DNA of 37,514 nt. It comes from Pseudomonadota bacterium (GTDB lineage Bacteria > Pseudomonadota > Alphaproteobacteria > Acetobacterales > Acetobacteraceae). The position numbers and the translations under genes are program-made. Within the stretch, counting starts at the first letter, position 1. Each line of letters starts with the position of its first letter. Below are positions 9,009 to 17,126 of the stretch, piece after piece. The DNA is taken from the NCBI GenBank assembly GCA_021781835.1, contig JAJXWD010000026.1, positions 1 through 37,514 of the forward strand, read 5' to 3'. The notes under the pieces are model-generated. The model was given only the letters and a program-made list of their open reading frames with translations, did no database searches and was not told the DNA's origin.

Positions 9009-12004
9009 GCCATCTGCCCCCTGTTCATACCATGTGGCTGGGCGAGCGCCTCTCGGGGCTGGAAAAATTGACCCTGGCCTCGTTTGCCGGCCATGGCCAC
9101 CAGGTGACGCTGTGGGCCTATGACGACTTGACCGGACAGGCGCCCAAAAACGTCACCCTGCGCGATGCCGAGGCGATTTTTCCGCGCGCGCGGATTTTGC
9201 CCAAGACCAATGCCGAGCCCGGCGTGGGCGTGGGGGTGGGCAGCGTGGGGGGCGTGTTTTCGGACCTGTTCCGCTACCGCGTGCTGCATGAGATGGGCGG
9301 CATCTGGGCGGATATGGATGTCACCGCGCTCCGCCCGCATCTGTTCGACGGCGATTACGCCTTTCGCCCGCACCGGCTGGGGGCGGTGGGCAGCATCATG
9401 CAGGCCCCCAAGGGCAGCCCGTTTCTGGCCTGGGTGTATGAGCAGACCGAGGCCATCGCGGGGCCGGAAACGCCCTGGCTGGCGCCCATCCATATCCTCA
9501 ATGAGGGCATCAGGCGGTTCGGGCTGGAGGGCATGATCGTCGGGGGGATGAGCAATTTCGACCAGTGGGGCGAGATCCGGCCCTTCATCGAGGGGCATAG
9601 GCCGTTTCCGCGCCCCTGGTTCGCCGTGCATTGGATGAACGAGCTGTGGCGCACGCTCGCGGCCCAGGGCGGCAAGCTCGATGGCCGGACCCTGACCGGG
9701 CTGGCGCTCGACAAGGACCGCCCGCCGCCGGGCTCCATGCTCCATGAACTCTATCGGGCCTACGGGCTGGCGGATCTGTACGAGCCTTACAAGACACATC
9801 TGGCCCGCCCCGCCGCGCTGAGCCACGAGGCGCCAAGGGCCGCCAGCCGCGTTGACATGCTGCTGCCCGCCCTGGCGCCGGGCGGGGCCGAGCGGATTGT
9901 GCTCGACATATTGGCCGGGCTGCCCAAGGAGACCACCGCCCGGCTGCATGTGCTGGGCAGCGGCGCGCACGATCTGGCGCCGCCCGCCCGCCTGGCGGTG
10001 CACCGGCCGCACGGGCCGCGCATGGCCCGGCTGAAGGCCATTGCCCGCGACGTGACCGAGGCCGGGGGCACGCTTTATACCCATCTCATCCGCCATGAGG
10101 ATCTGGAGGTGCTGTGGGCGCAGGGCGTGCGCACGGTGCCGGTGCTGCACAATGCCCGGCCCGGCTGGGCCGATCCGCCGGCCTGCTACAACACGCCCCT
10201 GGTGCCGTTTGTGGTGGCCTGCGCCGATGCCGTGCGCGCCCAGGCCGTGGAAAGCGGCCTGACCCGGCCGGTTTTGACCCTGCGCCACGAGCTGCCCACC
10301 CTGCCCGACCCCGCCGCCCTGGCCAAGGCGCGCGCCGAACTGCGGGCGCGCCACGGCATTGGGGCGGAGATTTTGCTCATCGGCATGGTCGGGCAGTTCA
10401 AGCTGCAAAAATCCCATGCCCGCGCCGCCCGCGTGCTGGCGGCGGTGAAGGCGGCGGGCGCCAAGGCGCGGCTGCTGGTGCTGGGCGGGTGGGACCATGA
10501 ATGGGGCTCGGGCCGCGCGGCCTATGAGGCCTTCATGCGCGCGGCGGTGGAGGCGGGGGTGGTGGCCGATGTCATCTGCCCCGGCGCCATCGCGCCAGCT
10601 CTGCCTTATTACGCGGCGTTCGACGTGCTGCTGAACTGCTCGGCCTATGAGGGCTACTCCATCGCCATGCTCGAGGCCTTGCAGGCCGGGTGTCCGGTGG
10701 TGGCCAGCCGGGTGGGCGGGGCGGCGGAAATACCCGGAGATGCCACGCTCATCGACGACCCGGACGATATCGGGGCGTATGCGGAGGCGATTTTGGCGCG
10801 CGCCACCGGCGGGGCGCGGACCTTGCCGCGCAAGCCCTACACGCCCGACCTGCTGCCCACGCTCTGGCGGCTGCTGCCCGCCGTGCCGCGCGCGCTGGAT
10901 GAGACCCATACCGGCGCGCTGGTCTTGACCCAGGCGCTCGAGCGCGGCGGGCCGGCAAGCTCGCTGGTGCGGCTGGCCGGCGCGCTGCCGGCCCAGCGCA
11001 AGCTGCTGGTGGGGGTGTTCGGCCCCGTGCTGGAGCCCCACGCCCAGGCGCTGCGCGCCAGCCACACCCCGCTGCTGGCCGGGCCCGCGCACGGCGTGGC
11101 CGCCCAGGCCGAGACAGTGCTGGCCTGGGTGCGGCGCCACCATCCGCGCACGGTTTGTTTCTGGAATCTGGCGCCCGAGCTGAAGCTGCTGCTGGCCAAG
11201 CTGTTTGAAACCTCGGGCGTGAGGCTGCTCGATGTCAGCCCCGGGCCGATGCTGTTTGACGAGCTGGCGGACGCCGCCCCGTTCGCCCAGCGGGCCGGGC
11301 TTTCGGGGGCGCAGTATCTGGCCCGGCTGGACGGGTTTGTGAGCCTGCATAAAAGCGGCGCCGCGCCCAGGCCCGCGCGCAATGTGGTGGCGCCGCTGGG
11401 CGTGCCGGCCCCGCCCGCCTTTGTGCCCCTGCCCCCGCCCTGGGCGCTGCCCGCGCGCGGCTTTGACCCGGCGCTGGTGGTGGGGACGGTGTGCAGGCTG
11501 GTGCCGGACAAGAAAATAGAAACCCTGCTGCAGGTGGCGCGGCGGCTGCGCAAGCTGGTGCCGGGCGCCGTGCTGATGGTGGTGGGCGGGCCGGATGGGG
11601 CCTCGGTGCCTTATGCCCAGGACATGATGCGCGCCGCCGAGGCCGAGCCGGGGATAAAATTTGTCGGGCCGTGCGATGACCCGCTGCCATATCTGCGGCT
11701 GTTTCGGGTGTTTTTGCTCACCGGCCGCCGCCAGGGCTGCCCCAACGCCTCGCTCGAGGCCATGAGCCTGGGGCTGCCCGTGGTGGCCGAGCCCGATGGC
11801 GGCGTGGCCGAGCAGGTGATCAATGGCGAGACGGGGTATTTGGCCGCCACCCCCGAGACCATGGCCCGGCGGGTGGCCGCGCTTTTGCGCGACGAGCCGC
11901 TGCGCGCCAGGCTGGGCCGGCAGGCGAGATCGCATTGCCAAACGTATTTTTCCATTGGCGCAATGGCTGAACGATATGATAAATTATTATTCACGGGAGG
12001 CTGA
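9005..12004 (+). CDS. Three-domain glycosyltransferase (GT32-like + GT4-like + GT4-like)
   Basis: The 999-residue protein strings three transferase modules together. Residues about 1-275 look like a GT32/DXD sugar-binding domain, with HTMWLGERLSGLEKLTLASF, the helix FSDLFRYRVLHEMGGIWADM and the metal motif DMD. Residues about 280-600 form a GT-B (GT4-like) domain with LAPGGAERIVLDIL and the late nucleotide-sugar site NCSAYEGYSIAMLEALQAG. Residues about 635-999 form a second GT4-like domain with LVVGTVCRLVPDKKIETL and NASLEAMSLGLPVVAEPDGG. No membrane segment is evident. It probably adds several sugars to one acceptor in the cytoplasm. It is translationally coupled to the preceding transferase. 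The substrate is unknown. Confidence 0.85.
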   Translation: MSHLPPVHTMWLGERLSGLEKLTLASFAGHGHQVTLWAYDDLTGQAPKNVTLRDAEAIFPRARILPKTNAEPGVGVGVGSVGGVFSDLFRYRVLHEMGGIWADMDVTALRPHLFDGDYAFRPHRLGAVGSIMQAPKGSPFLAWVYEQTEAIAGPETPWLAPIHILNEGIRRFGLEGMIVGGMSNFDQWGEIRPFIEGHRPFPRPWFAVHWMNELWRTLAAQGGKLDGRTLTGLALDKDRPPPGSMLHELYRAYGLADLYEPYKTHLARPAALSHEAPRAASRVDMLLPALAPGGAERIVLDILAGLPKETTARLHVLGSGAHDLAPPARLAVHRPHGPRMARLKAIARDVTEAGGTLYTHLIRHEDLEVLWAQGVRTVPVLHNARPGWADPPACYNTPLVPFVVACADAVRAQAVESGLTRPVLTLRHELPTLPDPAALAKARAELRARHGIGAEILLIGMVGQFKLQKSHARAARVLAAVKAAGAKARLLVLGGWDHEWGSGRAAYEAFMRAAVEAGVVADVICPGAIAPALPYYAAFDVLLNCSAYEGYSIAMLEALQAGCPVVASRVGGAAEIPGDATLIDDPDDIGAYAEAILARATGGARTLPRKPYTPDLLPTLWRLLPAVPRALDETHTGALVLTQALERGGPASSLVRLAGALPAQRKLLVGVFGPVLEPHAQALRASHTPLLAGPAHGVAAQAETVLAWVRRHHPRTVCFWNLAPELKLLLAKLFETSGVRLLDVSPGPMLFDELADAAPFAQRAGLSGAQYLARLDGFVSLHKSGAAPRPARNVVAPLGVPAPPAFVPLPPPWALPARGFDPALVVGTVCRLVPDKKIETLLQVARRLRKLVPGAVLMVVGGPDGASVPYAQDMMRAAEAEPGIKFVGPCDDPLPYLRLFRVFLLTGRRQGCPNASLEAMSLGLPVVAEPDGGVAEQVINGETGYLAATPETMARRVAALLRDEPLRARLGRQARSHCQTYFSIGAMAERYDKLLFTGG

Positions 12005-12022
12005 GGCCCGTTGGAGAATGGC

Positions 12023-12757
12023 ATGACCCAAAAGAAGCCAGGTGAGACAACGGACAGCAAGCTGGGCCTGACCCGCCGGAGCCTGCTGGGCGCGGGGCTG
12101 ATGTTGCCGGTGAGCTTCGCGCACAGCGCCGAGGCCGAGGGACCGGCGACGGTGGCTTATGGCAGCGGCGAAACCTATGCGCCGGACAGCAACGTGACCA
12201 CCACCGACCAGGGCGATGGCGGCGGGGCGGGCAGTGTCGGCCAGGGAGCCGAGCCGGCCAATTCGGCGCTGGGCCAGTTGCAGAATATGACCAATGGCTC
12301 CGAATCTCTGAACCAGGGGTTTTTTGGCGGCGGCGGCGGGCCGGATGATACGACCGTGGATGTGACACCGCCCGAACCGCCCACCCCGACGGCCGTGCCC
12401 GTGCCCATGCCCGATGAGAATACCCAAGACAGCAACGACGCGCCCTTTGACCAGCCGCCGCCCGCGCCGCCCACCGCGGATGAGGATAATGGCGACGAGG
12501 AGGATCTGCAAAGCCAGTATGACGACGCCCAGGCACAGGCGGACGCCGCCGCCGCCGCCGCCGTTAGCGCCGCCGCCGCCTGGGACGCCGCGCGCAACAG
12601 CCACACCACCCCGCCCGACCAGTATAATCAGGCTTACCAGAGCTACCAGCAGGCCCAGTCGGCCGAGCAGTGGGAGCGCTATAAGGTCGACCGGATCGAG
12701 GCGGCGATAAAGGCCAAGAAACCGGTTATTTATGTGCTCGACGGAGGCAGCCAATGA
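12023..12757 (+). CDS. Tat-exported low-complexity protein of unknown function
   Basis: The 244-residue product is unrecognised. Its N-terminus LTRRSLLGAGLMLPVSFAHS has the twin-arginine pattern (RRSLLG) plus hydrophobic stretch of a Tat signal, cut near HSAEA. The mature part is rich in Gly, Pro, Ala, Asp, Asn and Gln. It has a GGGGGPDD tract, a Pro/Thr/Val stretch, an acidic EDNGDEEDL patch and an Ala-rich helix, and ends KKPVIYVLDGGSQ. There are no cysteines. The start is the ATG preceded by GGAGA at 12013-12017; an upstream TTG is less likely. Its stop overlaps the next start (ATGA). As an exported, disordered, Ser/Thr/Asn-containing protein inside a transferase cluster, it could be a glycosylation target, which is inference. 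Confidence 0.65.
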   Translation: MTQKKPGETTDSKLGLTRRSLLGAGLMLPVSFAHSAEAEGPATVAYGSGETYAPDSNVTTTDQGDGGGAGSVGQGAEPANSALGQLQNMTNGSESLNQGFFGGGGGPDDTTVDVTPPEPPTPTAVPVPMPDENTQDSNDAPFDQPPPAPPTADEDNGDEEDLQSQYDDAQAQADAAAAAAVSAAAAWDAARNSHTTPPDQYNQAYQSYQQAQSAEQWERYKVDRIEAAIKAKKPVIYVLDGGSQ

Positions 12758-13776
12758 CCCGCATGCTCATGGCCTCCGCCCTGCTCTGCGGGATGCTCGG
12801 CGCCCCCGCCATCGCCGCGGCCCAGGCCCTGACCGGCTGCCCGGCCCACTCGGACGCTTACAAGATCGAGGATACCGCCAGCGCCACCATCATTCATTGC
12901 CGCTGCGTATCCGGCTTTGGCGCCCAGGGCGGCCAATGCCTGCCGCCAGCCCCCCCGCCCAGCGCGCCCAAACTAAGCTGCGCGGTGGCCCAGGCGCGGA
13001 TCGCGCGGGATCTGGCGCAGATCCAGTATCAGCGCCATCTGGCGACCCAGAACCAGGCGCAATTCGCCGATGCCCGCGCCCTTGGCGGCCATGCCGCCAA
13101 GGATATGCTCACCGCCGCCGGCGAGTTGACCCTTAGCGTCGCCGCCGCCGAGGATGGGGAGGAGACCAAGGCCATCGACTCGCTCGAAGAGCAGACCACG
13201 CAACTCGAGGCGCAAATTCCCAACATCACCGACAAGGACGAGCTGCAGACGGCCATGAGCAATTTGCAGCAGCTCAACGACCGGCTCTCCAACGTGCAGG
13301 CCAATGCCGACCTCAAGGAGCTGGTGCGCAACGGCATGGATGCGCGCGAGAGCTGGGCGCTGGGCCGGAACGCCCTGCATGACGGCTTCACCGCCGCCGC
13401 CAGCGTCAATGACAAGATCGCCCAGCAGCTCGAAAATCCGCAATTTCGCCAGATCGTGCTGAACGAGGAGCCGGGGGCGGAAAAAGAAGATGAAAACAGC
13501 ACGCTCTGGGAGCACACCGCCGACGTGCTGAACAGCGTGGTCTCGGAAACCGCCGACAATGCCAAGTTTTTGTCGCATTACTCGGCCATCACCGGCCCGA
13601 CCATCACCTGGACCAGCTTTACCATCGACGCGGCCTATGCCGATCTTGAGCTGTGGTTCGCCGCCCAGAGCGCCGATCAGGCCGACCAGAATGCCGGCCA
13701 GCTCGCCCGCGCCGCCGGGGTGATGCAGGACACGTTCAAGCACGACATGCAGGCCCGCCAGACCTGCACGCCGTGA
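12754..13776 (+). CDS. Secreted helical protein with an EGF-like cysteine motif, unknown function
   Basis: The 340-residue product has a cleavable signal peptide (residues 1-24, ending AIAAAQA). The mature N-terminus contains CRCVSGFGAQGGQC, which fits the EGF-like pattern C-x-C-x2-G-[FYW]-x(4-8)-C. A proline linker follows. The rest is long, mostly helical and probably coiled-coil, with several Gln/Glu/Leu-rich segments between residues about 75 and 200. It ends QARQTCTP. It overlaps both neighbours by 4 bases (ATGA before, GTGA after), so it is translated as part of the cluster. No family was recognised. It probably acts in the periplasm or at the surface, and could be a partner or substrate of the cluster enzymes. 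Confidence 0.7.
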   Translation: MTRMLMASALLCGMLGAPAIAAAQALTGCPAHSDAYKIEDTASATIIHCRCVSGFGAQGGQCLPPAPPPSAPKLSCAVAQARIARDLAQIQYQRHLATQNQAQFADARALGGHAAKDMLTAAGELTLSVAAAEDGEETKAIDSLEEQTTQLEAQIPNITDKDELQTAMSNLQQLNDRLSNVQANADLKELVRNGMDARESWALGRNALHDGFTAAASVNDKIAQQLENPQFRQIVLNEEPGAEKEDENSTLWEHTADVLNSVVSETADNAKFLSHYSAITGPTITWTSFTIDAAYADLELWFAAQSADQADQNAGQLARAAGVMQDTFKHDMQARQTCTP

Positions 13777-15494
13777 CCATAGACGCCCCCGCCTACGACG
13801 CCACGCGCGATTTCTCCCGCAAGGCCGTGCGGGCGCTGTGCTACGCCGCGCATAACAACCTGTATTTCGACCGGCTGGGGCGGGTGCGCGCCTGCTGCTG
13901 GAACTGGAGCAAGCCGGTTGGCCATATCGGCACCCAGCGGCTCGACGATATATGGCAAGGCGCCCAGGCGGCGCTGATGCGCGCCGCCCTGGAGCGCTAC
14001 GAGCTGCCCGAAGGGTGCGATTTTTGCCGCTTCCAGACCGGCGAAGGCTGGATGGGCGGCGCGCGCATGCGCCAGTTCGACCATTTCGACGTACCCCAAA
14101 CCCCGCCGCCCTGGCCCCAGCAGATGGAGTTTTCGCTCTCCAACGCCTGCAACATCGAATGCGCGATGTGCGATGGCGAACATTCCTCGGCCATCCGCGC
14201 CCACCGCGAGGGGCTGCCCGCCCAGCCGAAACTGTACTCGGACGCGATTCTCGAACAGTTCCGCCCCTATTTACCCCACCTCGCCCAGGCGAAATTTCTG
14301 GGCGGGGAGCCGTTTCTCTCGACCGAGAATTTCAAGATCTGGGACATGATGATCGAGGAGGGGCTCTCGACCATCTGCCACGCCACCACCAACGGCACGC
14401 AATATAACGCGCGCATCGAGCGGGCGATGGAGCGGCTGCGCTTTGGCTTTGCCGTCTCGCTCGACGGGGCACGCAAGGAAACCATCGAGCGTGTGCGCTA
14501 CGGGGCGAAATATGAGGAGGTGATGGCCAACCTCAAACGCTTCCGCGCCTATGCGCGCGAGCGGCGCACCACGTTTTCGCTCACCTTTTGCCTGATGCGC
14601 CCGAACTGGGCGGAGTTTGGCGAGTTTTGCGAAATGGCCGATGCCTGGGGCGTGCGCGTGGCCATCAACACCGTGTTCCGGCCGGTGGGCTACTCGCTCT
14701 ACACCCTGCCCGCGCCAGAGCTGCGCCGGGTGGTGGACGCCCTGGAGCGCGAGGCGCCCCGGCTGGAGAGCAGCCTGACGCTGAACAAGCGCGTGTGGTT
14801 TGACGAGGTGGAGCGGCTGCGGCGCAAATGCGCGGCCATGGAGGCCAATGCCGCGCCGCCACCGCCCGGCCCCGCCCGGCCCGCGCGGCCCACGCCCCTG
14901 GCCGACCGCGCCATTGTGCTCGGCATAGAAACCCAGGCCCAGGCCGAATATGGCTGCATCAATCTGAATTTTTTGCGCGGCTTCTCAAAGGCGACGCTGG
15001 TGGCGGCAACGGGCGGCTGCCACAGCCCCGATGCCGAGGCCCACGCCGCCGATGCGCTGAGCCTGCGGACCAGCTTGTTTGACCTGGTGCCCGCAAGCGC
15101 CGCGCGGGTGCTTTATGTGGGTGCCAACCAGCCCCAGCCCCGCCATGACATCGACACCCAGCTCGACCGGTTCACCCCCCCGCTCGCCTTTGCCCGCGGC
15201 GGCCGCACCATCGACGAGGCGAGCGCCACGCTGGTGAGGTGCGGCTGCCAGGACACAAGCTGCGCCCATGCGCGCGAGGCGCTGCTGTGTCTGCTCGATA
15301 CCGACATCGCCGATTGCGCCTGGGAGGTGCCCGACCCTTCGCGCTTTGCCGCCACCCGCGATGCCCAGCCCCTGCTCGATGACTGGGCGCGCCTGGCCCG
15401 CCTGGCCAGTGCCGAGGGCTATTGGGCCGACCCGGTGCTGGCCGGGCTGATCGCCATGGTGTGGCGCCAGGGTTTGGCGGTGGGAACGTTATAG
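13773..15494 (+). CDS. SPASM-like/radical SAM protein with a C-terminal degenerate glycosyltransferase-like domain
   Basis: The start is the GTG that overlaps the previous stop, giving 573 residues. Residues about 18-90 look like a SPASM segment placed before the core (FDRLGRVRACCWNW, then GHIGTQRLDDIW and CDFC; Cys23, 41, 42, 82, 85). The radical SAM core (about 115-345) has SNACNIECAMC with the CX3CX2C iron-sulfur cysteines 126, 130 and 133, then LGGEPFL. A proline linker leads to residues about 374-573, which resemble the cluster's first transferase: LRTSLFDLV, TPPLAFA and CGCQDTSCAHAREALLC match, but YLDSDV has become LYVGAN, so the metal motif is lost. Substrate and reaction are unknown. 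Modification of a sugar or exported protein is inferred. Confidence 0.8.
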   Translation: MTIDAPAYDATRDFSRKAVRALCYAAHNNLYFDRLGRVRACCWNWSKPVGHIGTQRLDDIWQGAQAALMRAALERYELPEGCDFCRFQTGEGWMGGARMRQFDHFDVPQTPPPWPQQMEFSLSNACNIECAMCDGEHSSAIRAHREGLPAQPKLYSDAILEQFRPYLPHLAQAKFLGGEPFLSTENFKIWDMMIEEGLSTICHATTNGTQYNARIERAMERLRFGFAVSLDGARKETIERVRYGAKYEEVMANLKRFRAYARERRTTFSLTFCLMRPNWAEFGEFCEMADAWGVRVAINTVFRPVGYSLYTLPAPELRRVVDALEREAPRLESSLTLNKRVWFDEVERLRRKCAAMEANAAPPPPGPARPARPTPLADRAIVLGIETQAQAEYGCINLNFLRGFSKATLVAATGGCHSPDAEAHAADALSLRTSLFDLVPASAARVLYVGANQPQPRHDIDTQLDRFTPPLAFARGGRTIDEASATLVRCGCQDTSCAHAREALLCLLDTDIADCAWEVPDPSRFAATRDAQPLLDDWARLARLASAEGYWADPVLAGLIAMVWRQGLAVGTL

Positions 15495-15535
15495 CGAGCT
15501 GGAAACGCTGCAAGGGCTTCCGAAAAAACTCCAGG

Positions 15536-15565
15536 GCGGGATGCGCTGAGACGCGCCCGCTCTAG
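15536..15565. repeat. Short palindromic repeat, family R3, copy 2
   Basis: GCGGGATGCGC, a TGAG-containing loop and GCGCCCGC followed by TCTA match the copy at 1571-1602 in inverse orientation. It lies 41 bases after the radical SAM gene and could also serve as its stem-loop terminator. Confidence 0.5.
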
Positions 15566-15570
15566 GCATG

Positions 15571-15700
15571 TTATATACCAACCCACCGAATGTTTAACTC
15601 TTCGAGTCCGATGGCGCTGGTATAATTTTTTGAGTTTTCGCGTGGCCGCCCCACCAACCCCACGCGCATGCCAGTCAGCCTCAGGGCTGACTGGCATAAC
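15571..15700 (+). repeat. Two-hairpin dispersed repeat, family R1, copy A
   Basis: The unit has a first hairpin (TATACCA...TGGTATA), a conserved central stretch ending CGTGGCCGCCCCACC, and a second hairpin GCCAGTCAGCC-TCA-GGGCTGACTGGC. The same layout occurs at 30572-30702 and, inverted, at 24139-24261. It fills most of the 340-base gap between the radical SAM gene and the FadL-like gene. Confidence 0.7.
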
Positions 15701-15734
15701 GGGGAAACGCAAGACATCAGTCATACACCCAATT

Positions 15735-15770
15735 GAATCAAAGCGGTATTTTGAACCGAAAGACTGATTC
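15735..15770. repeat. Nested hairpin downstream of the FadL-like gene
   Basis: GAATCA pairs with TGATTC and, inside it, CGGT pairs with ACCG. It lies 65 bases beyond the stop of the minus-strand FadL-like gene and may mark its transcript end. The remaining bases of the gap (15771-15834) are relatively AT-rich and hold nothing I recognise. Confidence 0.35.
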
Positions 15771-15834
15771 AAAAAGCTCCACCGCTCGATTTTTTGTCGT
15801 CAAATCGATTCCACCAACCTTTTGCAGCAGCCCG

Positions 15835-17112
15835 CTAAAACAGATAGCGATATTCGAGCGTCATATCCCACTGGTGCATGGAGAGCTTGACGTAATGCCC
15901 GGGAATGGCGCCGCTGGGGGTGACTTCCTGGCCGGTGACGGTGGCGGTGGGCACGTAGAGCAAGGCGGCATCGAGCACCGAATGGGCGCCGAATTGATAG
16001 CTGCCGCCGCCGCTCAGCTCATCGGTCACCACGCCGGGGGCCAGAATGTTGAGCGTGACATCCTTGGACGAGATGGGATTGGTGTTGTGGGCATAGCCCG
16101 CCCGCAGGGTGAGCGCGGGGGTGACACGCCACTCGGCCGCGAGGGCGCCGACATCGACATCGTGCCAGCCAAAACCCGGCGCGCCGGCAAGGCCGAACTT
16201 GACCCCCTGATACAGGCTGGGCGTGGCGATGGAGGTGATGTCTGAATAGAAAATATGGCGGTAATCGGCCATTAAAGTAAGGGTGGGCAGGGCATCCCAG
16301 GCGATGCCGGCCGAGAGGCTGGCGGGAATGTCGAAGCTGCCGCCATCGGCGAACAAGCCCTGATACTGGCTGAATTTGGTCATCCAGATGGGGGTTGAGC
16401 CGTCCAGCGCGAAACGGAGGGCGGGGGTGGCGCTCCAGAGCGCGCCAAGCCGCAGGCCACCGCCATACGAGTAGGACAGGCCGCGATTGGTGAGGTTGCC
16501 GGGGCTGGAGGAAATGGCCGAGAAGGCCGCCAGGCCCTCGGCGTCGAAATACTGGATGGCCAGAATGGGGGCGATGCCCAGGGACAGGCTGCCATACCGG
16601 CGGGCATAGGCGGGCGAGATGAAGAACTGGCCGAGATTGACCCCGGCCTTGCCCGCGCAATAAACCCCGCTGCCGCCGCCGCAGGCGGCATTGGCCACGC
16701 CGGCGGGGTAGAGCGTGTTCATGCCGCCATTGCCGTAGAGCGCGAGGCCCCAGGCGGCATTGGCGCCGATGGGGCGGCTGAAGGCGGCGTTGGGCATGGC
16801 AAACGCATTCCAGCCGCTGCTGACATGACCGGGCGCGACAAAGCCCGTGCCGCCCGTGGCCGTGTAGCCGCGAAACGGCATGAACAGCGACACGCCCAGC
16901 TCGGCGGTTTCGCCCAGCTGGGTGAGGCCGGCCGGATTGTTGGCGATGGTCATGGCGGTTTCGGGGTTGGCGGCGCCGGCGGAGGCCAGCGCCTTCTGGA
17001 CGGCATCATAGCCCGGCTGGAAATAGCCCTGGGTCGCGTGGGCGGCCGGGGCGAGCGCAAGCACCGCGCATAGGCCGGCGGCAGCCGCGCGGCGCGGGAG
17101 CGAGGAAGGCAT
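15835..17112 (-). CDS. FadL/TodX-family outer membrane transport protein
   Basis: The chosen ATG is preceded by GGAGA at a good spacing and gives 425 residues with a clean signal peptide (PSSLPRRAAAAGLCAVLALA, cut after AHA). An upstream ATG at 17130 overlaps the previous stop and would add six residues. The mature start GYFQPGYDAVQKALASAGAA and the following ANNPAGL segment are the hallmarks of the FadL/OmpP1 barrel family, where NPA lies in the plug region. The protein ends in Phe (EYRYLF), typical for barrel insertion. The family imports hydrophobic compounds. Its place at the end of a sulfur-related gene series suggests uptake of a hydrophobic sulfur compound, which is inference. Confidence 0.83.
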   Translation of the reverse strand: MPSSLPRRAAAAGLCAVLALAPAAHATQGYFQPGYDAVQKALASAGAANPETAMTIANNPAGLTQLGETAELGVSLFMPFRGYTATGGTGFVAPGHVSSGWNAFAMPNAAFSRPIGANAAWGLALYGNGGMNTLYPAGVANAACGGGSGVYCAGKAGVNLGQFFISPAYARRYGSLSLGIAPILAIQYFDAEGLAAFSAISSSPGNLTNRGLSYSYGGGLRLGALWSATPALRFALDGSTPIWMTKFSQYQGLFADGGSFDIPASLSAGIAWDALPTLTLMADYRHIFYSDITSIATPSLYQGVKFGLAGAPGFGWHDVDVGALAAEWRVTPALTLRAGYAHNTNPISSKDVTLNILAPGVVTDELSGGGSYQFGAHSVLDAALLYVPTATVTGQEVTPSGAIPGHYVKLSMHQWDMTLEYRYLF

Positions 17113-17126
17113 GTGAAGTCTCCGTT

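Noticed and set aside
8726-11941. A 1071-codon minus-strand frame opposite the transferases
   Set aside because: It is rich in Gln, His, Arg and Pro, has no domain pattern and is explained by GC-biased codons of the plus-strand genes.
12011-12022. TTG start for the Tat protein
   Set aside because: The ATG at 12023 has GGAGA at the right distance, and the TTG lies within that ribosome site.
12754-13776. Helical secreted protein considered as a VirB5/TrbJ type IV secretion component
   Set aside because: No other conjugation or secretion gene is nearby, and the EGF-like cysteine motif does not fit that family.
15419-15772. Minus-strand frame of 117 codons across the end of the radical SAM gene, a possible peptide precursor
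   Set aside because: It runs through two palindromic repeats and overlaps the radical SAM gene antisense, with no leader-core pattern. No credible short precursor gene was found next to the radical SAM enzyme.
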